A stretch of DNA of 64,000 bases from Gonapodya prolifera JEL478 (taxonomy: Eukaryota > Monoblepharomycota > Monoblepharidomycetes > Monoblepharidales > Gonapodyaceae), in contig KQ965815.1 of NCBI GenBank assembly GCA_001574975.1, positions 62,481 to 126,480 of the forward strand, written 5' to 3'. Each line of letters starts with the position of its first letter. Position 1 is the first letter of the stretch. Positions 36,957-49,826 of the stretch are shown one piece after another. The translations under genes and the position numbers were made by a program. Below the pieces are notes generated by a model. That model was not told where the DNA came from and made no database searches. It was given only the letters and a program-made list of their open reading frames with translations.

Positions 36957-38491
36957 AAGTGTGAAGGGACGGGGCGGGGAGAGGCGCTTCGTCATTGGCA
37001 ATAATGTTATGGAGATACCTATAGAAGGAGGCATGCATTTGGATGGACCTCGCAGCCTGCAATTTGTAATTATTTTTTGATATTTTTTGTATACTGTTCA
37101 TTGTCTATAACCGTGTATCACGTGCGTTATTTTCGTTCTGCACTTTTCTTTACTGTAGCAGATGTTCCTACCCCTCGCACTACCACCGTCCCATCCTCAA
37201 GAACTCCACCACGATGACGTGCATGCTGGGCAACGGCCCATTTCGTCAGCGGTTGTCAGGAAATCAGGAAAGGTAAAAAAATAATACCTCAGGCGTGAGG
37301 ACAGAGGACGTCTCATCCTACCATCGAGGGAAATTACGGACAGGGAGCGCATGTACGATTTTTGCGAGCGGTGAATAAACAGAGTCGTCGAGATGGGGCG
37401 TGAGTGTGAGTCAAGGGACAGATTTGCCCCTCCGGCCAACCCCTCATTGAGCAACCCACTTCCATTTCGGTACGAAAGTGGCCAACCCAATATTCCCCGC
37501 CTCACCGCAGACCCACCGTTGAAAAAAAGACATGACATGCACCATCGTCACTGTCGGGAATGAAAGAGACCGCAGGGGGCATCGGTCTCGTTTCAGGGGA
37601 GGGGTACGTCCTCGGCACCTGATGCGCTGTGACGTCGTCCGACTCCAGCTCCGCGGATCGCTTAAGGCGGCAGAGGGCCACAGACGAGTGGCTGGTTGAG
37701 TACGTGGCCAGCAGAAAGCGCGGGGGTTGCGTGCATGCGAGGGCAGAAAAACGCCGGCGTCAGGGACGGGTGCAGCGTTTGCTCGGAGTTTCCAAATATG
37801 GAAGGAGTGGAAAGTCCGTCTCGATTACGCACCCGATCGCATCTGTTGTTGGCGCAGAGAGCGGGTCCTTGCGTTGTGGCGGCGGTGGCGCTGGCGTGGT
37901 GTTTTGTTTGGGGGCTGGGGAGAGCGGAGAAAGTGGAATTTAGCGTGGGAGTGTGGCCTACAGGGGGAGATTCGAATGTAGAGCTTGTAGAGTGTAGGTG
38001 TATGAAAAGGGTATGCGCGTTATTCAAGGGGAGACTTAAATTGGATGGGTGATCGGCGAAAGGTGGATGGGTGGGCGACACATTGAGACGTCGCCACGCA
38101 GAGATATGATGCATTGCAGACATTGATGCACGACACATAAATACACGTGCACTCAAAGAAACAGTTACGAATGATAGACGAGTCTGATTACAACACGGAA
38201 CGACTTTGACAGGTTGCCCAATCAGGGCAAGGCCGCGGGCTGACTGACTGCGCCACGCGGAAGAAAGCCAAGGAAGGAAAGGCAACGAGGACGACGAGGA
38301 CGCACAAAGAGCGAGACGCGGAAAGAGAAGAAGATTGGAGAGAGATTAGGAGGAAGAGAGAAGAACGGAACCGGAGGGCGGGGAATCACAGAGGGACAGA
38401 AGGTCGCAGTCACATCGAATCACAGGGCAGCCGGACGGAGAAAAGACAAGGGGCAGTTACGATACACCCGGCAGCCAGACAGCAGAGACAG
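36957..38491. other. Long intergenic/5'-leader region
   Basis: About 1.5 kb with no gene that I can support. The last 200 bp before the long WH2 protein are strongly purine-rich (GA-rich from about 38310 to 38400), as in a leader or promoter. A minus-strand open stretch of about 200 codons at 37662-38285 has no domain and biased composition. Confidence 0.5.
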
Positions 38492-41400
38492 ATGAGCACG
38501 CTACGCACGCAATCACCCCGCGGAGGCAACGGCACGTCGCGGTCGCGGTCACGTCGAGGTGGTGGGGTCTGCAGTGGTGGATCGAGTGCCGGTGGGGCTG
38601 GATCAGCTGCAAATGGGGCAGGCGGCCCATCGGCAGAAGAACTCGCCCCGAGACGAATTAGCACTGCCTCCACCTCTGCCTCGCTCCAATTCGTACCCGG
38701 CGTGCCCTTTGCCGGCACCCCGCTGTCCCAGCCCGAGGTCGTCTTTGCGCCCTATGCGAGGAGTAAGAGTACCAGCAGCCAGGCGGGCGGGAGCAGGGTA
38801 GGCGGACCGAGGCCGCAGTTGAGCAGGGAGTCCTTGAGGAGTGATGGTGGTGGTGGTGGGATGGCGGGTGGAGGTGGAGGAAGGGAAACAATGGGACGGA
38901 GGGCAGCCAGCGGCGACAGAGGAGACAGGGACCGCTCCATGTCACGCAAGAAATCGCACACCAACCTTCGTTCCTCCGCGACCTCCTTTTCTGGGAACTT
39001 GCTCCAATCGCACCCGGGCCCAGCCTCCGGAGCAGTACCAGACGGAACGGTCTCTCTCGACCGCCGCCCGTCAAAACACCTTCGCTCCCATTCCACGCCA
39101 TCCCAGCCTCTGCCTCGCGTCATGGGCGCCACCTCGGGGTCGGCCTCGCCGCTTTCAAACGTCACCTACCCGCACCAGCACCCTTCCCACACCCACTCAC
39201 CTTCCCCAACTCCCTCTGCACCTTCCCCCACCCCACAACCCTTCCAACCCCCCCAACTACCCCACTCCCCCACCCCACCCGACGTACCGCGCCGCTCGGC
39301 CTCGATCCGGTCCTCGTCGGCGTCCTTCCTGTCAACACAAACACTCGCCTCGGTATCCTCCGCATCCACAATCACGCCCAGCGTCGCGCAAGTTCCAGTA
39401 CACTTCCCACCACCAGCGCTGAGGCCGCCGTCGGCATACGGCGGCAGGGGGAGGCCCGTGTCGACATATACGACGTCAACGTTCGCGTCACTGACGTCAA
39501 CACCATCACCTTCCACACCATCCGTCGGCACACCCGGCACCCCGGGAACGCCGCGAATGATGCCCCTCCCGCTCTCGACAATCGCCGCCGTGGCGTTGGC
39601 CCAGATGGACCACCACGCCGCACCTGCCCTCCTGTCCGATCCCGAAGACGACGAGGATGAGTTGGCGAGACCCCCGCCCGCACCCACGCCTACACCGAGT
39701 GCTGCCCCATCTGCCTCGGGTGCGGCGTCGATCGCGCCGTCGACAACGACAACCACCAGCGCAAAACCGACCCTGCTCGCATCCCTCCTCACAACCCTGA
39801 ACCGCAAGAGATCTTCCGAATCCATGACATCCACCACATCCACATCCACGCCCACGTCCCTGAACGACTCACTCAACAACTCCCGCGGGTCCACGTCGGG
39901 GACATTCGAGCGCGGGCGGTCGCCGTATAGGGCCAGCACGCTGTTTGCGTCCTTTGCGCCGCAGGGTGGAAAGGGAAAGAAGGAAAAGCACAAGGCCCCC
40001 AGCCCGGCGCCGAGTACGGCGAGTGGTGCGCAGGGGGGTGTGGTGACGGCTCCAACGCCCACACCTACGGCGGGAGAACAGGGACAGGGAAAGAAACTCC
40101 CCTCGCCATCACCCTCAACCACGCCCTCCACGCGGCGGGATCGCAAACCGGCCTCACCTTCCACACCTTCAAGGAGGTCCTTGTCGCGGTCCATGTTCTC
40201 ACAGGCCGACGGCACCACCCCGTCGAGTGGTGGGTTGCTCTCGCCCGCCGCGAGCGTTGCGTCAGGTGGTGGGGGACTGCTTTCACCTGCGACGAGTGTG
40301 GCGAGTGGGGGAGGGGGAATGGGAGGAGCGACGGGAATGATTTCGCCCATGCTTACCCCGACGGTGATTGGTGGTGCGCTTTCTGGCGCCCAGGTGAGCT
40401 TGCCTCTGTTTGTTGCCTTTCGGGCTTGTCGTCCTCACACATATTCTACCCCACGCGCCCACAGACCCGATCACCCTCACTTGGCCCCACACCCATCCCC
40501 GCCACCCACCCTCCACCGCACCCGTCCCACCTCGCCACATCTACAACTCCCGCACCCGCCGCCGCAGAAGCCGACGTATCCTCACCCACCGTCACATCCC
40601 CATCCCCATCTGCGGCGCCATCCGGTTTGTCGAGCGGGACCGCCACGTCTGTTCCCTCTGTTGGGGGTGGGGGCGAGTCCAGGCGAGGGTCGGCTGAGGC
40701 TTCAGGGGCGAAAGAGGGTGCAAAAGAAGGTGGGGCGAAGGACGATAAGGAGAGTAGGAGACAAAGCACGGTCCCGCCCGCAGCGCAGGGGTTCTTCGAT
40801 CGGGTGTTTGCAGGCCTGGGGAGGCGGAAAAGGGAGGAGAGTGCTGGTGGAGTTAGTACGGCGTCGAACCCGAGTACTGCGGCTGGTGAGGAGGCGGTGA
40901 AGGAGGGTGGAAAGGAGAAGGAGGGAAGAGGATTGTGGGGTGGGAGTATTAGGCGGTCGGGGAGTAGGGATCGGGCGTCGGGGGAGAGTTCTGGGTCTGG
41001 TGAGTTTTTGAGTTGTGCACTTGTTGAGGTGGTTGTTTTTTTGTACCCGTCTCATCACACACCCCACAAGCCCCACTCCCCGCCCTCGCTCCCCTGGGTT
41101 CCCTCAACTTGGGCTCGCTCAATCTCGGCACGCTGGACCTCGGGTCACTCAGCCTGGGAAGCTTGGGCATCGAGGACAGCATGGGGCTGGAGGAGATGGC
41201 AAGACTCGTTGTCGGGGATGGCGCGAGTGGGGAGAAAGGGGAGAAGGGGGAGACTGAGGTTGCCAAGGCTGCAGAGGAGGAAGGCAAAAGTGAGGGACCC
41301 CGAGTGTGATTTTTTGCCCGGTGTCGCTAACCCATAACCCATCCAGCCCCTACAGTGCAAGATCCCACTCCCACTCCCGCTCCAACTGTGCCACCCACTC

Positions 41401-44400
41401 CCCCGACCTCGACCACTACCACTAGTCCCTTAACGTCCACAACCAGCCCGCCCACAGGCCCGCCGTCGCGCGAGCCATCACCCCAACGCTCACTCTTCGG
41501 CATCACTCTCCCCGCGGGCATTTCAAACCCGTTCGCACGGGACCCGTCCCCGACGTCAAAGGCCGCGCGTCGATTATCACGTGTGGCAACCGCCCCGACT
41601 GGAACGCTTTCGCCTCCTACCAGCCCGCAAATGACACCGGCAGCGTTGCCCGCTTCCCCGGCCCGCTCACCGTCCAAGTCGGGGTCCCCAGTGAAGGGAT
41701 CCGGCACGACCCCGACCTCTCCTGCAGGTTCGGCATCCCCACCGCCCGCGAGATCGCCGTCGCTTGGGACTGGAGCAGTCAGGAGGACGGCAGGTGGGCG
41801 AATGGGAGGCGTCCTCAGCGCCGTGCAGTTACGGCCCGGTGCGGGCGGTGTGGAGGGCCTCGTTCAGGGCGTCGCAGGCGTTCCACAAGTGGCTCAGGCG
41901 CAAGCTCAGTTGGCGGCGGCCATGTTCGGCCCCACAGGCCCCGCCGTCCCGCCAGTGTTGGGAGGACACCCGAGTTTTGCCCACATGGCTGCACCAACAC
42001 CAGCACCGGCGATAGGAACACCGCTCACGGCGGGTACACGGCCTAGTTTTACCCCCGTCAACTCCGCAGCCGTGCAGTATGCTCAGGCCGTGTACGCCGC
42101 GGCTTCAGCGCCCGTTTTGTATGGCACCGGGGGTGCTGGGATGGGCGTTTATGGCGCGGCGTCGGCACCCACAGTGTTTGGATCTCCACCCGCGGCGTAC
42201 GATGTGAGAGGGCCCTTTGCGGGACCTGTAGACGAGGTGGACAAGGGGACTGGCCAGTACCCGAAGCCAGTTACCCCGGGACCCATTGCTGTTGCTCCCG
42301 CGCTGACTCCTCCAAATCCCTTGGGTACTGTTGGAGGTGCCCCAGTGGCGGCGACTTCACCACCGACACATGACTCAGTCCCAGCCCCGCCCCGCCCACG
42401 GATTATGGACGACGCAGTGCTTTCTCCTATCCTCGCCGCAGCTGTTGCGAGGGTTGACGCATACACCCCACAACCACCACCCCGGGGGCGGTTCGTGTCG
42501 CGCACGGCAGAGCGGGAGGGTGGCAGAGGCGTGGGGAGCCGAGAGATGAATGTTGGAGGGAAGAAGACGAGCGTCAAGGTGTTTGTTCGACAAGGCGAGC
42601 AGCAAGGCGATGGAGAAGGAGTTGTCAGGAGCGGTGGGATGGTTGTGGAGAGGGCTGGGCAGGTGGGTTTTGGGTGTGGTGGGGGGCGGCGCCTTGCGAT
42701 TAAGTGCTTAGGTGGCGTTACAATATGTCCCCAGGCTCAGGGTCCCGCTTCAGTCCTGCTGAGTTTCGTCAACCACAATCCCATCGGTTCCACGCAAGTG
42801 GGGCAGCCCGGCTCCAATCGTATTGTGCCACCCTCGACCACCACAACTTTAAAGAGCGAGATTGCCTCCGAGCGCATCTTGCTTGACCTTTCGGATGAAT
42901 CAGAAGGGTGGGTCAGCGACGACGCCACGGATGTCAGTGGGAGCCAATCAGAAGAGGGGAGCGACCACGAAGCATCGGACGGTGGTGGTGAAACCTCGTC
43001 GTCGTCCGAGAGCGATGCAGAGGAGGAATCGATCGCCGAGTCGGAAGGGTCCATGGTATCCTCTGGTATGGGATCCACCACGAGTTCCAAGAAGGGCCGC
43101 GCGGCGAACGCTCCTTCGGCGGCCAAGATGGCCCAACAGAAACCGATAACGGGACCGCCGGGTGGGAGGAAGCCCAAGTGGGAAAAGGTTAATGTTGTAC
43201 TGGGACGAGATGGGAGTGTTGCGAAAGTTGTGGACGGGAAGAGTGCAGCACGTCAGGGACCGCTTGGAAGAGTGGCCAATATGGCAGCACCCCTGCCTGT
43301 CGCGCGATCATTGTCAGAGTCTGCAGTGAGGACAGCGCCGGTGTCATCGTACAGTGCACCGGCTCCTGTTTCGGAAACAGCGACGCCGAGCTCCGACCCA
43401 GCAGATCCATCCCCTCGACAGTCACTACAACGTCGCAGGGCTATTTCCAGGTCTGGGACTGACCCAACGGCGTTCGGGACTTTACCTGGAGGACAAGCCC
43501 GTGCGCATTCGCAGGATCGCGCTCCACCCGCAGTTCCGACCGAGCCCATGCTACGAGCCCGGGCGCAGTCTGTTCCACGTCCAATTGCACGGTGGAATAC
43601 CGACCCTGACCGATCGCGTGCAAGGTCTGTTGGACCGGACGGGAAGAGACTGTCTGTACGGTTTGATTTGCCCGATAGCAGCAGTGAAAGTGGGTTGGAA
43701 AGTGAAAGGGAGAGCGAGCAGGAGGTGGATGAGGAGGACGAAGAGCAGGAGAGGGAGGAGAGGGCGAGGGTTGGACGGGAGGAACGAGAGGAGGAGTACA
43801 GTGCCCCAAGAATCGTGCAGCGGAAAAAAGATGAGAACGAAAAAGTACCGGAAAAAGAAGCGGCTAAGGCAACTCCGGAGGCTCAAAGCAAGGAGCTTCC
43901 ACCAGTTCCATCTCAAGGAGAGGTAAAGGCTGTGGAGCCAGCTCCTGTTGCTAATGTGGGTACTGCAGTCAGTACGAGTTCGATGGAAGGAGCGACAGAC
44001 GCCACATTGCCCAGAAGAGGGTCCAAGCGAGGATCCGGAAGTCCGAACATCTCTGCACCTCTCGTCGCCTCAGCGACGGTCGTTGCGGAGCCCGAGGCCC
44101 TCCCAGGGTCAAAGGAGCTGCCTTCTGCAGAGACCGTGGCGGAGGCATCATCGAGTTCGTTCCGAATCCCGTTACTCCCCTCGAACACCGACAGTACATC
44201 GAGGCCGACCTTCGGAGCTGCGATACCGTCAAGTACTGGGTCTGGGGCGTTGGGGGTGTCGGTGAGTCTCATTGACATTTACAGCTTGCGTACAATAGCT
44301 CACTATTACGCTCCACAGTCACCGACGCTGGACCTCTCTGACAGCTACTGGGGTGGAGCGTGGGGTGGAGCTCCCATGAGTCCCACAAGCGAGAAGCAAC

Positions 44401-46894
44401 CTCAACTTCCCGCCAAGGCATCATCCCCACAACCTTCGAGCCGCAACTCGAGCCCCGCCGGTTCGTCACGTGGACGAACGGAGAGGATACCAGCCGTGAC
44501 CAGATCGGTGGAGAATCTGCGTGTGGTGCACAAGGCATCGTCTCATTCTAAGTTGGTGGATCTCATGGCTGGACTGGAGCAGGAGCTGGACGGCCTAATT
44601 AATGCCTCCGGGGCGAGTTCCATTGAAAGGACACCATCAAACGCTTCAAACGTCTCGAGCAGCCGGGTTTCTGTGGATTCGAAGCCAACTGAGCCACTTC
44701 GTCGCAGTAGGATGAGCGTTAGGAAGTCGGCCGCTGTATTCGAGTTAGCCGCTGTTACTGGAAAGGCACCGGAGGAACTTGCATCGTCCATGATGCCATC
44801 TCCTATTTCCCACGAGGCGCCAGCACCGCTACCTCCCGTTCAGCCCCCTACCGAGGTAGAGCAGGCGGCAGAACGGCCACCCCCTGCAGAAGTTGCATTG
44901 CAACGGTCCCTCATTGGGAGTTTGAGGAGGAAAATTGCAGAGAGGGAAGGCAGGTTAGTGTTAACGTGGAAGCTTTGTTTCTGGTTTGTGCTCTTCTAAC
45001 CAGTAGTCGATTACACAGCGGTGGTCATATTGGAAGGCTCAATAAGGGTTCGTCTCGCTCGAGGTCTCGAGAGGCCGTCAGTCGGTGAGTTAATGCCTGT
45101 TGTCTTTGTGTTGTTGTAGGCCATTGATTGATCATGACATATGTATTGCCAGCTCGATCGAAATAATCAGCGAATCTGAATCTACATCCGTGCCAGCACC
45201 ACCACCTCCTCCCCCACCTGGCGATGGTGTCCCACCTACACCTGCCGTTAGTGACGCTGCACCACCGGCTGGAGATGAGTTGAAAACAGCTTTCTTGCAG
45301 GAGATTCAGTGAGTACTCTTTTTTCTTTCCATCTTATAAGGCCCAACTGAAAGTTCTGTATAGGATGGGCAAGAAGCTGAAACAAGTCTCACAGTCAACG
45401 ATGGCTCTTTTGCACCGTGGAGCTATACCATCTCCGACAGACGCACCACCCACCGAGGACGAAATCGTTCAAGCAAACTTCGAAGAGCGTCAAGCACTCT
45501 TCTTTGACTTGCTCGAGTACATGGAAACTCCCGAGGGCAGTCTCGAAGAGCTCACAGAGAAGCTCAATCGCGCGACTTCGACAACGAAAGGGTTCCTGTA
45601 CGCAATGATTAAGCGTGGTTGGGTTGAGGGGTATCGTCTTGTGGATGACGTGACCGCGACTGGTGACAGCGAGTCTCCTGAGAAGACAGAGGAGCAAGCA
45701 AACGGAGACGGCTCCTCCTTGAATGGCAAATTACCACCATGTTTGCTATTCCCTTCGAGGGAATGGACCAACAGTATAACAATTCCAGACCTTCCTCGTT
45801 CCAAAGTTGACGACATCGGTAACATTGCTCTTCGGGCACGCATTTTCCGGTATGACGTCGTCCCTGTTACGGCGGATGCCCCGCAGCACAACTTGGACGA
45901 GATTGTTCTAATCAAAACGGACCTCATGCCCGCTGAGCGTCTCCCATTTTCGGAACCGGAGCCAAAGTATGACGGATCGTTCCAAGCGATCCAAGCCCTC
46001 GAAAGCTGGCAGGAGAAGAAACGCTACTACGACCAGTCAGACTGGGCGCAGTGGAGTTTGATGTCCACTAACCTCACCGCTGCTGATGAAACCGTCGTAA
46101 CGAACTTTGCTCACCTCGAGTCCACGGTGAGCCGGATGAGAAGCTTGAGTGAAGTGCTCAGGACAGAAATGGACAATGTGGATTTACCCGCGCTTCGAAA
46201 GGCTGTCGCCTCGGTGCCCACCAAAGTCAGGGAGCTTGCACTTCAGCTTCAGGACCAGACTGGCCTGAAGATTCGCGAGGACTTTGTGAAGGTGACCCCG
46301 GCCTTCATGAGACGACTTTTACGAAACGCCGCCAATGACAGCCGTGGTGTTAAGAAGCACGCGAGGAGCAACAGTGAGGTGAAGCGGGAACTGCTGCTCG
46401 ACGCGTCGGAGATCACCATTGGACCAAAAAAGCTTTCGACGTTGATGGAGTCGGAAAGCCTTCCCTCGCCAACAAAGGTTGCTCGGGCACCCTCTGGTAT
46501 CCTGGCAGCAGACCAAACCAGTGGGACACCGGCCAGCGAACTTACCATTATCGCCACTGACTATGCAGCTGCGGGAGCGTCCACGAGCGATGAAGATACA
46601 CAACCAGTTCACAACATCGCTGGTGAGACACCAGTGCAGACGGAATCTGCAGAAGCCAATGCGAAAGCTGCGAACGTGGAGAGCGGAGAGCACAAGGCGG
46701 AGACGATGTCGCTCAAAGCAGAGTCGAGGTTCGACGATGCCAAGAGTGATGCAGACAACTCCTTTGTTGATGCGGTAGACTCGGCGTCGATCTGGGGTGA
46801 CTTGAACACACAGTCAGGAGAGAAAGAAGATCAAAAAGAAGAAGAAAAAGCCGATGAGATTGCTGTCGAACCCAGTGAGTGCATCCCAGGTTGA
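38492..46894 (+). CDS. Very long disordered protein with a polyproline-WH2 module
   Basis: About 2,500 residues in roughly nine exons. The first 1,900 or so are Ser/Pro/Thr/Gly-rich and predicted disordered, with a tandem GLLSPAxSVASGGGG pair (40225-40320) and a Leu-Gly-Ser repeat (about 41090-41170). Acidic Ser-Glu blocks occur at 43000-43060 and 43690-43800. From 45200 the protein reads PPPPPPPGDG, then DELKTAFLQEIQMGKKLKQV, which fits a WH2 actin-monomer-binding motif (amphipathic helix then LKxV). After it comes a folded-looking region (FEERQALFFDLLEYMETPEG, LNRATSTTKGFLYAMIKRGW) and helices (LESTVSRMRSLSEVLRTEM), then an acidic tail. Polyproline followed by WH2 is the arrangement of WASP/verprolin-type nucleators and some formins, so a role in actin assembly is inferred. 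No FH2, WH1 or central-acidic domain was recognised. One gene is assumed because splicing keeps frame throughout. Confidence 0.65.
45170..45425 (+). other. Polyproline and WH2 actin-binding module of the long protein
   Basis: The proline run (AP followed by seven P) could bind profilin. The WH2 motif is split by the intron between 45308 and 45363: FLQEIQ before it and MGKKLKQV after it. The spacing of polyproline to WH2, about 30 residues, is as in known actin nucleation factors. Confidence 0.65.
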
Positions 46895-47380
46895 TGTAGC
46901 GATGGTGATGAACGATCTAACTTACAAACACCAATCTCAAGCGACCGTCGCAGCATGATTTTTCGGGATGTTTTGTTCGTTGGATTAGATGGATGCAGCC
47001 GCTGGCCGGGACTTCCGTTCGTGTCTTTTGACCCATGATGCCTTGGACTTTTGCGCGATATGGAACCTTGGACTCTTCGGTTTCTTCATTTGGATGAGCG
47101 CGCCGCACGTGTCGCGGGCGACTCGAAACTTCTAGACGCACGTATGACTTTTTCTCTTGACCTGCACTACATTTGTGTTTTCCCCCTTTCGACTATACCT
47201 CCGCAACCTTCGGGCTCAACTTTTATATGGACTCTTTTACTTATCCAACCTTCCCCACTTTGCACTTCTTCTTCTTATTTGTAATGAAATAAATTACTAA
47301 GTGAAATATTTGTCCTGGATAGAAGAGATGGATTCGAGTCACAAATTCATTGGTTGCTTTGCCTTCATCATTGTGAACTG
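46895..47380. other. Intergenic region
   Basis: About 490 bp between two plus-strand genes. It holds AATAAA-like sequence (AATGAAATAAATTAC at about 47283) that could serve polyadenylation of the upstream gene. Nothing else is recognised. Confidence 0.4.
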
Positions 47381-49463
47381 ATGCGGCCTGTTGTGGCTTC
47401 GAGATCAGCGGAACGGAACCCCTTGGTCGACAATCTCCTCACCCAACGCTCGCAGACGGTCGAGATGCGTGAGAGTATCGTGGACTTTGATCCTGGAGAG
47501 GACGAGGAGCTTCTGTCGCCAGATTCTTCGCAAACCCACCTCGACCGTTCTCAACAAACATCAGCTTTTCGGGCCTCCCATGTATTCGAATCCCTTTTCC
47601 GCTCGTCTGGTCTCTCTGTGATGACGAATCTACACCGTGATGCGTCGATCTTGGTTTTTTCCCGATGTTTGCGCTCCTTTGCGGCAGGTTTGGTGTCGGT
47701 CACCATCGCACTTTATCTCTCGGAACTCGGGTTCCAGGACGGTCAGATTGGATTGCTGCTGACATTGTCGCGTGCTGTGAGTCGAGTTTTCGCTACCAGC
47801 GTCGCTAATAGAGCTGCAATATACCTCAACACAGGGACATTCAACGTTCTCGCTATTGGTCACTTGGTTCGCGGATAGAATTGGTCGGAAACGTATTCTC
47901 GTGGTCGAAACGATTCTGATGGTGTTCGGGGGAGCTGTGTACAGCTGGGCACCTTTTGAAGGGACCATCCGATTCATTCTGTTCTCCCTTGCAGGAGCTG
48001 TTGGTGAGCGCGTCGATTAGAAATACCGATTCCATTTTACAACAAATTGGCCCGTACGCATAGGAATCATGAGCCCGCAGGGGATGGAGGCAATTGAGCA
48101 GAGTGCCATTAGCGGTTACGTTGAACTTGAGAATCGAACCATGGTGTTCTCATGGTGGGTTGATGATAAACTCAATAAGCGTATAGCGCAGTTTGCGTGA
48201 ATACGTTGCCACAGGTCACAGTCGCTCTCGTATTTCTGTTCTGCTCTCGGAGCTGTCGCCGCGGGCCTCCTCGTTGACGGCCTCGGGCCCTTCCTTTCTT
48301 TCTCAAAGTTCGACAGCTACCGTCTTGCAATGGCGTGTTTCTCTCTTGTTGGAGTTCTCCTTGTGCTGACGTTTTCGTCACTTTCCGCTGGTGTGGAAAT
48401 AGAAGCGGAAACTGCGCGACAACGAACTTGGATCCTTGAAACAGACGACCACAACCGACCCAAACCTGTCCTCAGTACACGAGAGCAGTCTACCGTCCCT
48501 AAGCACCTTCGGTGGACGATATTGTACCTCTGCCTCCTGTTCGGCCTTCACGCGTTTGCTGGGGCGCTTGTGAGCGGCTCTCTCCTGGCGCTGTGGTTCC
48601 ACCAAAAATATCACCTTGACGTTGGAACGTTGGGACCCATACTCGGTGCTGCACAGATTTTGGCTGGGTTCAGTTCCCTCTTGGCACCTCATGCTGCGGC
48701 GAGGATTGGTCTCATTCGAACACGTATGTTGCGCAACCGACCTCTGTTTCCGAGGTGTCATTACTGAGCAGTCTTTGTCTGGCTGATGAAGTCGCCTTCA
48801 CGGACCTTCCTTCGAGTGTCCTAGTCGGACTGTTGCCTTCAACGGTGCCGAGCCTCTTCGGCACCACGGCGTTTCTCTTCGTCCGCTCGTCAATATCCGA
48901 AATGGTACCGATGTTCCCGCAACTATTGTCAATCTCGAAGCTCACTTTTTAATTTTGCTCACTTTGCAGGACGACGCACCCAGGGCTGCATACATAACTA
49001 CAATAGTTCCGCCTCAATCGCGCACGGCTATATTTGGTATCGTCAGCACAGCTCGATCGGTGTCACGAGCGATCGCCCCTAGTGTCACTGGATACCTGAG
49101 CGAGCGCGGAATGTTTGATGCCGCGTTTTGGTTGTGTGGAGGTCTCGGCGTCCTGTACAGTGAGTATTGCTATTGCTATTTAATGGCGTCAGAAGCATCT
49201 AGCGACCTTTGTATTTCTTGTATCGTTTTACTTCAGATCTTCTTCTCCTTCTTTCGTTTGGATCTGTGAAGTCTCGTCACGCCGCATATTCGGAGGAGAC
49301 CGGTCACACGGATTCCTCCCCCACAAATCAGACTCCGAAGGTACGATTTTCCGATGGCGATGGAGAAAAGGGTGCCGAGCGTCGCGGACCGCATCACGGA
49401 AACTCGAGTGCTCAACTGTCTCGCGAGGAAACCTCCGTATTGCTGGATGACCTGGAGGCATAA
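47381..49463 (+). CDS. Major facilitator superfamily (MFS) transporter
   Basis: Start MRPVVASRSAERNPLV, with an acidic N-terminal tail of about 75 residues. Membrane segments include FAAGLVSVTIALYLSELGFQ, an exon reading FADRIGRKRILV (the conserved loop 2-3 motif G-x-L-x-D-R-x-G-R-K of MFS proteins), then SALGAVAAGLLVDGLGPF, LAMACFSLVGVLLVLTFSSL, ILYLCLLFGLHAFAGALVSG, GPILGAAQILAGFSSLLAP, VLVGLLPSTVPSLFGTTAFL, GIVSTARSVSRAIAPSVTGY and FWLCGGLGVLY. About 12 helices are expected. A hydrophilic loop sits between the two halves (about 48400-48490). The C-tail ends EETSVLLDDLEA. This resembles broad fungal drug/sugar-type MFS proteins; the substrate cannot be predicted. About seven exons. Confidence 0.85.
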
Positions 49464-49826
49464 CGAATACTGTAATTCGAAATCCGCCGTTGTAAATACG
49501 TCCGGTGGTTTTGTCGAGCAATGGGAGAGCTGGTATTGGTAAATAGTAATCACAGCATGATTCGGAAATAATTCTCCTCATCGAATAGTCGTAAGAAATG
49601 TAGTTTCGCTGTATAATTTGAACAGTTTCCAAAGTTTTACAGCTCCGATGCCAAAATTTTGCCAGAGAAAAAAAGCGGCACTGAGGGTGTGGGGATAACT
49701 TTTGGCAATCCTTTCTCTGATTCATCGTACAAAGCGGCTCAGTATGGCAAAGCTATCCCGCCCAAGTTCTGAGCATCGAAAGAATCTGTCTCGTTTTCCA
49801 TCCTCGCCTATCGGATTGAAGCCACG
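49464..49826. other. Intergenic region
   Basis: About 360 bp between the MFS gene and 7TM copy B. No gene, repeat or RNA recognised. Confidence 0.4.

Noticed and set aside
37662-38285. Minus-strand open stretch of 207 codons
   Set aside because: No domain, no conserved composition and no supporting splice signals; treated as chance in the intergenic region.
39166-40350. Minus-strand open stretch of 394 codons
   Set aside because: It is antisense to the long disordered protein. Its Gly/Val/Asp/Glu composition is just the complement of Ser/Pro/Thr codons, and no domain is visible.
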